Assembly (NCBI GenBank): GCA_048594975.1
Contig: JBMDXQ010000149.1
Coordinates: 1-64,000, forward strand
From: JBMDXB01 sp048594975
Lineage (GTDB): Bacteria; Acidobacteriota; Vicinamibacteria; Vicinamibacterales; 2-12-FULL-66-21
Direction of reading: 5' to 3'
DNA length: 64,000 nt
Positions 55,967 through 64,000 of the stretch are shown in pieces. The notes beneath the pieces were generated by a model. That model ran no database searches, was not told the DNA's origin, and saw only the letters and a program-made list of their open reading frames with translations. Position numbers and translations under genes: made by a program. Within the stretch, counting starts at the first letter, position 1, and every line of letters starts with the position of its first letter.

Positions 55967-56529
55967 TCCCCGTCGAAGCCGAACAGCATGTCGTGGCCGA
56001 CCAGCCCGAGCTCGTCGCGGTGTTTGAGGAACAGGGCGCGGTACGAATCGGAGATGTAGTCGGCGGACGATCGCCCGAGCGCGGCGGCCATGGCGGTGAT
56101 TCCCTGTTCGCCGCCCTCGATTTCGACGAACACGCCGACCGGGGTCTCGTCGATGGCGACGATGACGTCCTCGTGGGCGAACTCCTCGCGGTACTTCTCG
56201 TAGCGGAACCAGACGTGGAGCCCGAGCTCCTCGAAGACCCGAAGCAGGATCTCGCCGTCACCGACGACCGTCTCGAGCTCCTCGCGCACCTTCATCGCCG
56301 AGGGCTGCACCGGGCCCTTGAAGGTAATCCGGCTCTTGCCGTTCTCTACGCGCACGCGCAGGACGCAGCGCCGCCGCCGGAGATCCTCCGCCTCCGTGTC
56401 GAGCAGCGAATCCTCCTGCAGGCGGCGGCCGAGCAGCGGCGTGGCGCCGGTGGCCAGCACAGCTGCGCGCGCCTCGTCGACCGAGTCGAACCGCAGCTTG
56501 ATCTCGCGCTCGAGGGTGGTGGTGGTCAT
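55963..56529 (-). CDS. CYTH-domain protein (class IV adenylate cyclase / triphosphatase type)
   Basis: The 188-residue protein begins MTTTTLEREIKLRF, carrying the ExExK motif of the CYTH tunnel fold. Further basic and acidic strands (LRVRVENGKSRITFKGP, VREELETVV, RYEKYREEF, VEIEGGEQG) complete the fold. Family members act on triphosphates or polyphosphate or make cAMP. The ATG at 56529 was chosen for the AAGGAG upstream. It is the first gene of the CYTH-murU-amgK-isomerase-asnS run. Confidence 0.82.
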   Translation of the reverse strand: MTTTTLEREIKLRFDSVDEARAAVLATGATPLLGRRLQEDSLLDTEAEDLRRRRCVLRVRVENGKSRITFKGPVQPSAMKVREELETVVGDGEILLRVFEELGLHVWFRYEKYREEFAHEDVIVAIDETPVGVFVEIEGGEQGITAMAAALGRSSADYISDSYRALFLKHRDELGLVGHDMLFGFDGE

Positions 56530-56604
56530 GGCGCTCCTTGGCGGCGCAGCCGGAAGCGTGGCACAGGCCTCCAACCTCTGCCGTCTCCGCTCGTCGACGC
56601 GGGA

Positions 56605-57465
56605 TTATACCGAGATCGGCCGCCGCGCTCCACGCCACAGCCAGCGGCGTACCGCAATGTACATCGCAAAACACTCGAGCGCGAACACCGGGAATCCGCC
56701 GTACCCGAGGACCGGCATCTCGAAGATCCGGACGTGCGACAGGATGGGGACGTTGTAGATCCATTTCGTGCCCGCCCAGTAGTTCCAGAACTCCCAGATC
56801 ACGCCACAGACGAGCCCCGCGATGAGCAGGTTGAGCAGCCGACCGCGCCGGCCCTCGCGCCAGTCGCCGACGATCGACTCCTCGGCGGCGCGCGCGTTCA
56901 GCGGATCCAGCAGGAAGAAGAACCCGAGCCACACCGGCGCGGCCAGGTACGGCGACGGGAACACGATCGGGACGACGAGCATCACGATCCCGGCCGCGAT
57001 CGAGATCGCGCCGAAGACGCCAAGGGGGTGCGGGGGATGCGGATCGGCGCGGGTGCGCGGCGCGCGGCGATCGCGCAGGGCGGAGACCAGCTCGCCGGTC
57101 GCGAAGATCGCCGGCCAGATGGTGGCAAAGGACCACGCGTAGCCGACGTAGCGCAGCGGGCGCCAGTCCGGAAGCCCGACGTAGTACCAGTTCCCGAGAC
57201 AGCACCTGTTGTACGCCTCGAAGATCACCCAGAGGGGAACCGACGCGACTGCAATGAAGCAGAGCTCGGCGCGTGAGTTCCGGATGAACGAGTCGCCGCG
57301 GCGCCACCACACGACGCCGTCGACGAAGAGGATGTACCCAGTCCAGGCAATCGGGGTGTGCCAGGAGAAGAACGGCTGCAGGCGTACCAGCATCCCCGCT
57401 TCCGACACCGCCATCGCGAGCAGGCCGATCCAGGCATAGGCCGGCAGGCGGCGCCGAGTCACCAT
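56605..57465 (-). CDS. Polytopic membrane protein of unknown function
   Basis: No named family was recognised. The product has about eight hydrophobic helices, many Trp residues (FSWHTPIAWTGYILFVDGVVWWRR, WVIFEAYNRCCLGNWYYVGLP) and a conserved-looking IWEFWNYWAGTKWIYNVP segment near the end. The start may be the ATG at 57465 or the earlier one at 57522, neither with a good ribosome-binding site. It lies between the CYTH and MidA genes on the same strand. Confidence 0.75.
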   Translation of the reverse strand: MVTRRRLPAYAWIGLLAMAVSEAGMLVRLQPFFSWHTPIAWTGYILFVDGVVWWRRGDSFIRNSRAELCFIAVASVPLWVIFEAYNRCCLGNWYYVGLPDWRPLRYVGYAWSFATIWPAIFATGELVSALRDRRAPRTRADPHPPHPLGVFGAISIAAGIVMLVVPIVFPSPYLAAPVWLGFFFLLDPLNARAAEESIVGDWREGRRGRLLNLLIAGLVCGVIWEFWNYWAGTKWIYNVPILSHVRIFEMPVLGYGGFPVFALECFAMYIAVRRWLWRGARRPISV

Positions 57466-57532
57466 CCGTGCGTACTCAATCGACCCATCCGCAAGCCACA
57501 ATCCACGACCCACCAACATCACAAGGCGAGGA

Positions 57533-58645
57533 TCAGGTCAGCCTGCCAGATGATAAACCCCGGAGCGTGACGCCGCGCGGGCCGCGCGCGAAAACCATGA
57601 CCTTCATCGTGCTGCCCAGGCCTCCCGGCATCAGCAGCGTCCGGGCTGCGAGCCGGCGCGTCAGTGCCGCCCGTCCCGCGCCGGCCTCCAGCCGGTCGGC
57701 GATCCCGAGGTTCAGCAGGAAATAGGTCTGGTCAACGATGCCCACGGTGTGCAGCCCCGCGGATTCGGCTGCGCGGCGCACCGCGGTGAGGTTCACGTGC
57801 GCCGTCAGGTCCTGCTCGCCCGGACGCGCGTACAGGCCGGTATCACTCGCGGCATGCGCCCGATAGGCCATGACGGTCCCCCGCGCGTGAGTCGGCGAGA
57901 ACAGCTCGCTCGCCTCGTGGCCGTAGTCGACGAGCAGCAGGAACCCGAGCGCCAGCGCTCGCGCGGCCGCCCGCACCCAGCGCTCCGCCTCGAGCCCCGC
58001 TTCCGCGCGTGCGCCACTGTCGAGCGTAGCGTTCATTCGGGAGAGGTAGTCGAGGACCGCCGCGTCCGGCAACCCGATGGTTTCCACGATCGCACCCTCG
58101 CGCTCGGCGACGCGCACCTCGCGCAGGCCGCCAGCGGTCATCGTCACCACGTGCACCGGCAGCGCGTCGAGCAGTTCGTTGGCCAGCAGTACACCGGTGA
58201 AAGGGCCGCGGTCGTCCTGGCTGGTGTCGAGCAGGTGCGCGTGCGGGCCGAGCACCGTCGGCTGCTGCCCCCGCGCCGCGCCGCTCCGTTCCAGCAGCCG
58301 GAGCCTGACGTGCGCGTAGAGCGCCGGGTGGCGCGCCGCCGCCGCATCGAGGAGGTCGCGAGCGAGCCGGCCATTGCCCGCGCCGGCTTCGACCAGATCG
58401 AAGCGCCTCGCGCCGGCGTCGCGAACGATCTGCCACATCTCATCGAGCTGCACCGCCAGCAACTCCCCGAAGAGCGGTCCCACGTCGGCGCTCGTGTAGA
58501 AATCGCCGCCCCGACCGGAGCGCCGCGCCGCGGTCGCGTAGTAGCCGTGCTCCGGGTGGTAGAGCGCCAGTTCCATGAACTCCGCGAACGTGAGCGGCCC
58601 GCGCTCGCGGATGGTGGAGATCAGAATCGGCAGGAGAGGGGTCAC
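57533..58645 (-). CDS. SAM-dependent methyltransferase, MidA/NDUFAF7 family
   Basis: The 370-residue protein belongs to the DUF185/MidA family. In mitochondria the homologue NDUFAF7 methylates an arginine of a complex I subunit during assembly. Family segments are TFAEFMELALYHPEHGYY, RGGDFYTSADVGPLFGELLAVQ, the SAM-binding LVEAGAGNGRLARDLL, LLANELLDALPVH, and LLVDYGHEASELFSPTHARGTVMAYRAH. A role in complex I maturation in this bacterium is an extrapolation. Confidence 0.9.
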   Translation of the reverse strand: MTPLLPILISTIRERGPLTFAEFMELALYHPEHGYYATAARRSGRGGDFYTSADVGPLFGELLAVQLDEMWQIVRDAGARRFDLVEAGAGNGRLARDLLDAAAARHPALYAHVRLRLLERSGAARGQQPTVLGPHAHLLDTSQDDRGPFTGVLLANELLDALPVHVVTMTAGGLREVRVAEREGAIVETIGLPDAAVLDYLSRMNATLDSGARAEAGLEAERWVRAAARALALGFLLLVDYGHEASELFSPTHARGTVMAYRAHAASDTGLYARPGEQDLTAHVNLTAVRRAAESAGLHTVGIVDQTYFLLNLGIADRLEAGAGRAALTRRLAARTLLMPGGLGSTMKVMVFARGPRGVTLRGLSSGRLT

Positions 58646-58676
58646 GGGTCGAAGACGCTCGACCGGGATTGCCAGG

Positions 58677-58740
58677 CCGGCGAGCGAAGCGAAGCCCGCA
58701 CGCGCGAAGCGCGTCCCGCGCCGAAGGCGCGGGAGAGCGC
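58677..58740. repeat. REP-like GC palindromes between MidA and DegP genes
   Basis: GCGAGCGAAGCGAAGC, GCGCGAAGCGCG and the perfect hairpin TCCCGCGCC-GAA-GGCGCGGGA (58714-58734) lie in a 225-base gap. The units match those at 28401 and about 6717. Confidence 0.55.
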
Positions 58741-58799
58741 GTGGGAGTGGGGCCGCACGCGCACTGAGAAAAGCGGACCGAACGACAGGTACAGGAAAG

Positions 58800-58825
58800 G
58801 GGCCAGCGAACGTTCTCGCTGGCCC
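58800..58825 (-). terminator. Terminator hairpin after degP
   Basis: GGGCCAGCGA (58800-58809) and its exact complement (58816-58825) form a ten-bp stem with a six-base loop. On the minus strand it is followed by CCTTTCC. It lies 45 bases after the degP stop. Confidence 0.6.
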
Positions 58826-58870
58826 TCGGCCTCCCCCGAAACCGCGCCCGAACCCAAGAGCGTCGGCTCT

Positions 58871-60406
58871 CTACCGCTTGCGCATCGTCACGAAGAACTG
58901 CTGGCCGTCGCGCCACAGCAGCAGGAACACGGGCCGGCCGGGCGGCGCGGCCTGCAGCATCCGCTGGATCTGCGCCAGGCCGTTCACCGCCTGTCGGTTC
59001 ACCTCGAGGATCACGTCGTTCGGCTGCACACCGGCGGTGGCGGCGGGGCTGTCGCGCTCGATGTCGGCGACGATCGCGCCGCCGCGGCCGCGCGGCAGCT
59101 CCAGCTGGCGCGCCACGTCCGGCGTGATTGCTTCGAGCGTCATGCCGAAGCCGGTCTCGGTCGGCTCGGAGGGCTCGCCGCCGCGCGCCTGCTGGTTCTG
59201 CTCCGCATCGAGATCCAGCTCGTCGACGGTGATGTTCAGCGCCTTGCGCTCGTTGTTGCGGTAGATGGTAATCGGCACCGTCGTGCCCGGCTTGGTGGCG
59301 ACGACCATCGAGACCAGCGACTCGTTGTTGGTGACCGGGCGGCCGTTGAACTCGACGATGACGTCGCCGGGCTGCAGGCCGGCCCGGTCCGCCGGGCCCT
59401 TCGGGGTCACCGACGAGAGCACGGCGCCGGTGGTATTCGGCAGCCCGAGCTCCTTCGCTTCGTCCCGGGTCAGCGGGTCGACGCGGACGTTCACGCCGAT
59501 GACCCCGCGCGTCACCTTGCCGGTGCGCAGCTGCGGCAGCAGGTCGCGGACGACGTTGATCGGTGTCGCGAAGCCGATCCCGATGTTCGACGAGGCGGCG
59601 CGGCTGGTGAAGATCATGGTGTTGATGCCGACCACTTCGCCGCGGATGTTCAGCAGCGGTCCACCGGAGTTCCCGGGATTGATCGCCGCATCGGTCTGCA
59701 GCATGTTGATCGGCCGGCCGTTCATGCCGCCGACGCCGCGCCCGATGGCGGAGATCACCCCGACCGTCACGGTATGGCCGCCGCCGGCGACGGCGAGGTC
59801 GAACGGGTTGCCGATGGCCATCACCCAGTCACCCTGCTGCATCTGGTCCGAGTCGCCGAACTTCGCCTCCTGCAACGGGGCGGCGGGCATCTCGGTCAGC
59901 TGGATCAGCGCGCTGTCGGTGAGCGCGTCCCGGCCGACCACGGTGGCGGCGTAACGCTCGGTGCGCGCCGCCCCGGCCGGCCGCACCCAGATCTTGTCGG
60001 CGCCTTCGACGACGTGGTTGTTCGTGAGGATGTACCCGGCTTTGTCGATGATGAAGCCGGTTCCCGTGCCCTGCACCGGCGGCTGCTCGCGCGGACGGCC
60101 GCGCGGCTGCCGCGGATCACCGAAGAAGCGCTGCAGCAGGTCCTCGCCGTTGTCGGTCATCTCGCGCCGCGCCCGGGCCTCGGTCGAGATGTTCACCACC
60201 GTCGGCGTCTGCGCCCGGGCGATAGTGCGGAACGTAGTGGCGTCGATCGCGCCGCTGATCGGCGCGCCGTTGCTCGCCGGGACATTCACCGTCTGCGCCA
60301 GCGACGAGGGGGACAGATCGAGCCGGGAGGCGATGACCATTCCGACGGCGATCGAGGCGATCGCAATGAGCACCGCGTAGAACAGCGTGGTCTTGCGCGT
60401 CGACAT
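58871..60406 (-). CDS. Periplasmic serine protease/chaperone, DegP/HtrA family
   Basis: This Do-like protease refolds or degrades damaged envelope proteins. The 511 residues have a signal-anchor (FYAVLIAIASIAVGMVIAS), a trypsin domain with the triad His in TNNHVVEGAD, Asp in ALTDSALIQL and Ser in NPGNSGGPLL, and two PDZ domains (about residues 300-390 and 420-505). A Glu/Gln/Pro-rich linker separates the PDZ domains. It follows the M24 peptidase gene by 33 bases and is probably cotranscribed. Confidence 0.93.
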   Translation of the reverse strand: MSTRKTTLFYAVLIAIASIAVGMVIASRLDLSPSSLAQTVNVPASNGAPISGAIDATTFRTIARAQTPTVVNISTEARARREMTDNGEDLLQRFFGDPRQPRGRPREQPPVQGTGTGFIIDKAGYILTNNHVVEGADKIWVRPAGAARTERYAATVVGRDALTDSALIQLTEMPAAPLQEAKFGDSDQMQQGDWVMAIGNPFDLAVAGGGHTVTVGVISAIGRGVGGMNGRPINMLQTDAAINPGNSGGPLLNIRGEVVGINTMIFTSRAASSNIGIGFATPINVVRDLLPQLRTGKVTRGVIGVNVRVDPLTRDEAKELGLPNTTGAVLSSVTPKGPADRAGLQPGDVIVEFNGRPVTNNESLVSMVVATKPGTTVPITIYRNNERKALNITVDELDLDAEQNQQARGGEPSEPTETGFGMTLEAITPDVARQLELPRGRGGAIVADIERDSPAATAGVQPNDVILEVNRQAVNGLAQIQRMLQAAPPGRPVFLLLWRDGQQFFVTMRKR

Positions 60407-60439
60407 CTTCTTTCTCTCCGTGTGGTGTGATCCGCCGCC

Positions 60440-61618
60440 TCATCCGAGCGCCAGGATCTCGGCCTGCATCGGCCCGGTGACGACCGCGTCCCGCTCCCGG
60501 ACGAACATGTTGATCTCGGTCCTGACGCCGAATTCGCTCGTGTACACCCCCGGCTCGATGGTGAATCCCGTTCCGGGGATCAGCCGGCGGTCGTCGTGCG
60601 TCTCGTAGTCGTCCATGTGCACGCCGTTGCCGTGCACGTCCTCGCCCAGGCTGTGCCCCGTCCGGTGGATGAACCGGTCGCCGTAGCCGGCCCGTTCGAT
60701 CACGCCGCGGGCCGCCCGGTCGACCTCGAACCCGCGCAGGTCGCGCCGCTCGCGGATCGCCGATTTCACCAGGTCGACGGCGGCGTCGCGGCCGTCGCGG
60801 GCCGCCGCAAACGCGCGCGCGTAGGCCTCGGGGACCGTCGGGCCCGTGTACCCCACCCAGGTGATGTCAGCAAACACTGCGCCGGGGGCGTTCACCTTAC
60901 CCCAGAGGTCGAGCAGCAGCACCTCGTTGCGCCGGATGGGCCGATGGACCTCCCGGGAGGGATGGTAGTGCGGGTTCCCGGCGTTCTCCTGGGCGGACAC
61001 GTTCGGGTCGGCGTCGGTCACGAGCCCCTCTTCCCGGAACCAGGCCATCATCTGCTGCTGAACTTCGTACTCGGTCAGCGCGCCCCCGGCCACGCGGGCG
61101 CGGACCAGCTCGAAGGCGCGGTCCTTGATTCGATACAGGCGGTCGGCGGCCGCCTGGTGCATCGCAAACACCTCATCCGACCAGACCGCTTCGAATCGCT
61201 GCACGAGGTCGCCCGACGAGACCACCTCGGCCCCCGCCTCGCGTACCGCCTCAACCGTCCCGGCATCCACCCTTGATACATACGGGATGTTGTTGCCGGG
61301 GGAGTACTCCATCGCCACGCGGCGCGCTCCGCCCAGCAGCGCCTTGAGTCCATCGACGAGCTCCTGCCGGCGCGAGTAGGGCTGCTTCTCGCCGGGAAGG
61401 CCGTCGAGGTTATGACGCTCGATGGCGTGCACCAATCCCCGTGGCTCGCCGCTGGCCGGAATCAGGTAGTACCACCGCCGGGTGGCCATGTGTCCGCTCC
61501 CCGCCAGGCCGGCAAGGCGCGCCGCGATCGGGTTGGAGCCGCGGAAGTCGTAGAGCAGCCATGCGTCCAGCCCGTCTTCCTGCAGCGCGCGCTGGACAGC
61601 CGGGATCGGCAGGGACAT
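60440..61618 (-). CDS. M24-family metallopeptidase (Xaa-Pro aminopeptidase-like)
   Basis: The 392-residue peptidase has a creatinase N-domain and a pita-bread catalytic domain. Metal ligands are visible in order: Asp in LLLDLWGKV, Asp in VFADITWVG, His in HRTGHSLGEDVHG, Glu in TIEPGVYTSEFG and Glu in RTEINMFV. ADPNVSAQENAGNPHYHPS is typical of this subgroup. The ATG at 61618 is preferred; six bases upstream is a TATACT -10, implying a nearly leaderless message. Substrate is presumed to be Xaa-Pro dipeptides. Confidence 0.9.
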   Translation of the reverse strand: MSLPIPAVQRALQEDGLDAWLLYDFRGSNPIAARLAGLAGSGHMATRRWYYLIPASGEPRGLVHAIERHNLDGLPGEKQPYSRRQELVDGLKALLGGARRVAMEYSPGNNIPYVSRVDAGTVEAVREAGAEVVSSGDLVQRFEAVWSDEVFAMHQAAADRLYRIKDRAFELVRARVAGGALTEYEVQQQMMAWFREEGLVTDADPNVSAQENAGNPHYHPSREVHRPIRRNEVLLLDLWGKVNAPGAVFADITWVGYTGPTVPEAYARAFAAARDGRDAAVDLVKSAIRERRDLRGFEVDRAARGVIERAGYGDRFIHRTGHSLGEDVHGNGVHMDDYETHDDRRLIPGTGFTIEPGVYTSEFGVRTEINMFVRERDAVVTGPMQAEILALG

Positions 61619-61624
61619 CCCAAA

Positions 61625-61630
61625 AGTATA
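61625..61630 (-). promoter_or_regulatory. -10 element of the M24 peptidase gene
   Basis: TATACT on the minus strand lies six bases before the ATG. A TTGGTG/GTTGGT stretch 15-16 bases upstream could be the -35. The start point would fall at or next to the ATG. Confidence 0.4.
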
Positions 61631-61795
61631 CAGCCGGGTCTCCCGCACCAACGTGTACGCTTATAGACGGCGAGGAGACCCCCCAGGTTGTCAAGGTGGT
61701 GTCAAGGAACGCGGTCCGGCGCGACCAGTGTCCGCGAGCTGCGACACGACGCGATGTCCGGGGCGACGCACGACCCGGGGCGCGAAGATTGCTAG

Positions 61796-62233
61796 ATGAT
61801 GCCTCGTGAGGACACGCGACGTGGAGTGGCCGGCCCGATGATCGGCGTCCCCCTGGACAGCACCGCGCCCTCGTCCACCGGGCTGCACGCGTCGGTCGCC
61901 GCTGCCCTGGCGTACCTGGCCGGCCCTTTCTCCGGGGCACTGATCCTGCTGGCCGAGCGCACCAACACCTTCGTGCGCTTCCACGCGTGGCAGTCGATTA
62001 TCGGCCTCGGCGGCCTCGGCGCGATGATCGTGGCACTGCTGTTCTTCGCCTTCGTAGCGCTGCTCGTCTTCTCGCCGACGCTTTTCACGTGGCTGTATCG
62101 GCTGGCCGGCGCGGCGGCGTTAGGCTGGATCGCCGCCTGGGCAATCTGCCTGGTGAAGGCGTTCAGCGGGTCGGCCTGGCAGCTGCCCTATGCCGGGCAG
62201 GCAGCCATGAGGAGAGTGGCAAGGGTGAAGTAG
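61796..62233 (+). CDS. Small membrane protein, DUF4870/Tic20-like
   Basis: The 145-residue protein has three or four hydrophobic helices and the signature AALAYLAGPFSGALILLAERTNTFVRFHAWQSI of DUF4870-type proteins. Starts at 61796 and 61799 are adjacent ATGs; MIGVPLD at 61838 is also possible. It is the only plus-strand gene in the last 14 kb. Function is unknown; relatives are found next to varied genes. Confidence 0.8.
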   Translation: MMPREDTRRGVAGPMIGVPLDSTAPSSTGLHASVAAALAYLAGPFSGALILLAERTNTFVRFHAWQSIIGLGGLGAMIVALLFFAFVALLVFSPTLFTWLYRLAGAAALGWIAAWAICLVKAFSGSAWQLPYAGQAAMRRVARVK

Positions 62234-62238
62234 ATGGC

Positions 62239-62763
62239 TTACCACCCTTCCCGTTTCCGCAATTCGGTAATGTGCGCCACGTGGTGGCGCCCGTGCCACG
62301 CGTAGAGCTGAAGCAAGCGATCGAGCGTCATCGCGCCGCTCTCCGGGTGCACGAGCGGACGCTCGAAGTCCCCAGCCCTCATCGACTCCAGCAGGACGAT
62401 CCACCGGCGATGCAAGGCGTCGAGGAGCGCCAGCGAGACGTCCGGATCGGTGCGCTCCGTGTCTGGCACCCTCGCCCACGCGGCCTCGTCGTACGCCTTG
62501 ATCGTGGGATTGTCTTCCGTGAGGGCCCACTTGAACCGGATGTACGCGTTCAGGTGGCTGTCGGGGACGTGATGCAGGACCTGGCGCACGGTCCATCCGC
62601 CCGGCCGGTACGGCGTGTTCAGCTGCCGATCGTCCAGGCCGGCGACCGCGGCGCGGAGCGCGCCGGACGCATCCGCGATCTCGCGAATACACGCCCGGCG
62701 CTTCTCCGGTGTGACGTCAGCGTCGAACCGGAACCTGCCGATCGGATACTGCCGGTCCGTCAT
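62239..62763 (-). CDS. DinB/YfiT-family putative metal-dependent enzyme
   Basis: This 174-residue four-helix-bundle protein belongs to the DinB superfamily, YfiT/BstA group, which includes thiol (bacillithiol) S-transferases. It begins with the RYPIGRF-like MTDRQYPIGRFRF of that group. Its metal-ligand histidines are in VRQVLHHVPDSHLN and YAWHGRHHVAHI. The thiol used here is unknown. Its stop is 5 bases from the DUF4870-like gene's stop, in convergent orientation. Confidence 0.85.
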   Translation of the reverse strand: MTDRQYPIGRFRFDADVTPEKRRACIREIADASGALRAAVAGLDDRQLNTPYRPGGWTVRQVLHHVPDSHLNAYIRFKWALTEDNPTIKAYDEAAWARVPDTERTDPDVSLALLDALHRRWIVLLESMRAGDFERPLVHPESGAMTLDRLLQLYAWHGRHHVAHITELRKREGW

Positions 62764-62770
62764 CGCGCCG

Positions 62771-63223
62771 TCATTCTTTGAACTTCTTGACCACCGTGGC
62801 CTTCACCTGGCCATTTGCGTGCGAGAAGAAGTACTGGTTCTGAAATGCCTCCGGATTATAGGGTGAACGGCACTCGACCTCGACGATCTCCCCGGGATTG
62901 ATCGGCTTCCGGACCGGGCGGGAATCGCCGGAGACAACGTTGTTCTTCTTGTCGTACCAGTATTCGTCGACCTTGAGGAGCGCGATCGCTCCCGGCGACG
63001 TGTTCTTCACTCTCAGGACGGTGACGACTTCGTTTCCCACTTTCTTGGTGGCGCCGCGGATAACCTCGACCGTAACGAGACCCTTGATCGGCTTGACCCA
63101 GCCGGAGGACGGCAGGGGCTTGGAGGGCGTGGTTGGTGCGGCTTTCGTAGCCTGGGCGAAGACCAGACTGGAGCAGAACAGAACAGCCAGGAACCCGGCA
63201 GCTGCTGCAGACAGGCGGCTCAT
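62771..63223 (-). CDS. Exported protein of unknown function
   Basis: The ATG at 63223 gives a 150-residue protein with a clear signal peptide (AAAAGFLAVLFCSSLVFAQ), a short Pro/Thr-rich linker and one beta-rich domain. The domain includes GLVTVEVIRGATKKVGNEVVTVLRVKN and a PVRKPINPGEIVEVECRSPY segment that looks like an Ig-type fold. No family name is assigned. It lies seven bases upstream of the YfiT-like gene on the same strand and may be cotranscribed with it. Confidence 0.8.
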   Translation of the reverse strand: MSRLSAAAAGFLAVLFCSSLVFAQATKAAPTTPSKPLPSSGWVKPIKGLVTVEVIRGATKKVGNEVVTVLRVKNTSPGAIALLKVDEYWYDKKNNVVSGDSRPVRKPINPGEIVEVECRSPYNPEAFQNQYFFSHANGQVKATVVKKFKE

Positions 63224-63288
63224 GCTGACCCCCGTGTTGAATGAGAACGGATGGTCCCGATTATAGACCGCCGCCGCGGTCTTGCGGG

Positions 63289-63747
63289 CTACATTTCGCC
63301 GTTCCAGTCCTCCGGTTCCGGGGTGGCGGATCGGAAGATCTCCATGTGCCACTTGCCGCCGCCCCACGGCTCGATCACCTCCGCGGCGACGACGTCGACG
63401 AGGATCTCCGCGAAGGTGCGCCCCTCCGGATCGCCCTCGAGGTGATAGGCGGCCTCGTCCCACCCGAACGACGGATACAGCATCATCGTCAGGAACAGGT
63501 CGTAGCCGTCGTCGACGACGATCAGCTGCCCGCACGGGCGTTTCAGCGTGGAGTGGTAGATGAGGTACTTCTCGGCGCTGTGCGCGCGGATGTAGCGCTT
63601 GAGCGCGAACTCGCGCGCGACGATCTCCTCGACGGCGATCTTCTTGTCCCAGCAGTCACGGCAGTAGCGCTCCTCGCCGCGCGGCTCGGAGATTTCCTTG
63701 GCGCCGCAGAGGGCGCAGCGTGACTGGGCGATCGACTTACGGGACAT
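63289..63747 (-). CDS. Hypothetical protein with N-terminal zinc ribbon
   Basis: The 152-residue protein opens with CALCGAKE and, about 20 residues on, CRDCWDK, a four-cysteine zinc ribbon. A mixed alpha/beta domain with QLIVVDDGYDLFLTMMLYPSFGWDEAAYHLEGDPEG follows. No named family was recognised and no catalytic motif is evident. It is 65 bases upstream of the exported-protein gene. Confidence 0.8.
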   Translation of the reverse strand: MSRKSIAQSRCALCGAKEISEPRGEERYCRDCWDKKIAVEEIVAREFALKRYIRAHSAEKYLIYHSTLKRPCGQLIVVDDGYDLFLTMMLYPSFGWDEAAYHLEGDPEGRTFAEILVDVVAAEVIEPWGGGKWHMEIFRSATPEPEDWNGEM

Positions 63748-63768
63748 ACCGCGATTCTAGCCTACACC

Positions 63769-63860
63769 GGGGCGCTTCGCCCCGCCGGACTCCCCAGCGA
63801 CGTTGCTCGCGCCCTTCGACTCGCTCAGGGCGCCCCGAGCCTGTCGAGGGGCGGGGACCC
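63769..63860. repeat. Palindromic repeats before the glucan phosphorylase end
   Basis: GGGGCG-CTT-CGCCCC (63769-63783) is a perfect short hairpin. At about 63812-63860 lies an imperfect inverted repeat of the CCCTTCGACTCGCTCAGGG / CCTGTCGAGGGG type, an element I have seen scattered through many GC-rich genomes. Confidence 0.6.
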
Positions 63861-63898
63861 CTCGGCCCCGCGTCCGCTCCGCCGAGGCGCGCCTGCAC

Positions 63899-64000
63899 TC
63901 AGCGCGCGATCAGCTTTTCCAGCGCCGGCCGGTACATCTCTTCCGCGTACTGCTTGACCATCCGACGGGCGCTGAAGCGCGGCGTGACCGACATGATCGC
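63899..64000 (-). CDS. glgP: C-terminal end of a probable alpha-glucan phosphorylase (partial)
   Basis: The last 33 codons of a minus-strand gene are visible, running off the right edge, with TGA at 63901-63899. The peptide includes RFSARRMVKQYAEEMYRPALEKL, here in two overlapping halves, RFSARRMVKQYAE and EEMYRPALEKL. This matches the C-terminus of GlgP-type phosphorylases, where an F-x-x-x-RMV-x-x-Y segment is conserved. Identification from so short a piece is tentative. Confidence 0.55.
   Translation of the reverse strand, partial: AIMSVTPRFSARRMVKQYAEEMYRPALEKLIAR

Noticed and set aside
63812..63860. Transposon end or attachment site.
   Set aside because: The inverted repeat is a widespread intergenic type; no transposase, target duplication or integrase is nearby.

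Overview
The window is strongly GC-rich, with G or C at most third codon positions, and densely coded. GTG and TTG starts and 4-base stop/start overlaps are frequent. Gene content and order suggest a Gram-negative, pilus-bearing bacterium. A Myxococcus-like type IV pilus cluster, a Tat system, an OmpA/Pal-type protein, DegP, a standalone archaeal/eukaryotic-type ProS, and many heptanucleotide repeats between genes together fit an acidobacterium, perhaps class Vicinamibacteria. That placement is inference; no rRNA or other decisive marker is present.

Bases 1-22529 hold the pilus region. pilB (5' end missing), pilT, pilC, pilS and pilR precede the major pilin gene pilA, which has a textbook sigma-54 promoter and an upstream inverted repeat. 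A second pilin, a VKOR-DsbA fusion, an ABC transporter resembling Myxococcus PilH/PilI, a TPR-like protein and the prepilin peptidase pilD follow. After a repeat-filled gap come an NtrB-like kinase and the minor-pilin operon fimT/gspH-pilV-pilW-pilX-pilY1 with a zinc-ribbon/TPR protein. A small coiled-coil secreted protein and a sigma-54 response regulator at 22544-23938 close the region. The kinase and regulator bracket the minor-pilin operon and may control it. The pilMNOPQ alignment complex is not in the window.

Bases 24022-40198 are mixed: aroB and nadB (divergent), proS, a HEAT-like protein, an OmpA-family protein, tatA-tatC, a C-terminal processing protease, smc, an M48 protease and a cupredoxin. 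A possible small structured RNA with its own promoter and terminator lies between the protease and smc.

Bases 40303-50125 (minus strand) are the classical rimP-nusA-infB-rbfA-nrnA-truB-rpsO-pnp operon, headed by a strong hairpin plus T-run leader. infB carries an in-frame TAA, and truB has absorbed a 47-bp palindrome in frame.

Bases 50216-64000 (minus strand except one gene) carry rimO, asnS, a TIM-barrel isomerase, an AmgK/MurU-like peptidoglycan-recycling pair, a CYTH enzyme, a membrane protein, MidA, DegP, an M24 peptidase, a DUF4870-like protein, a DinB/YfiT enzyme, two small hypotheticals and the last 33 codons of a probable glucan phosphorylase. I see no tRNA, rRNA, CRISPR array, prophage or insertion sequence.
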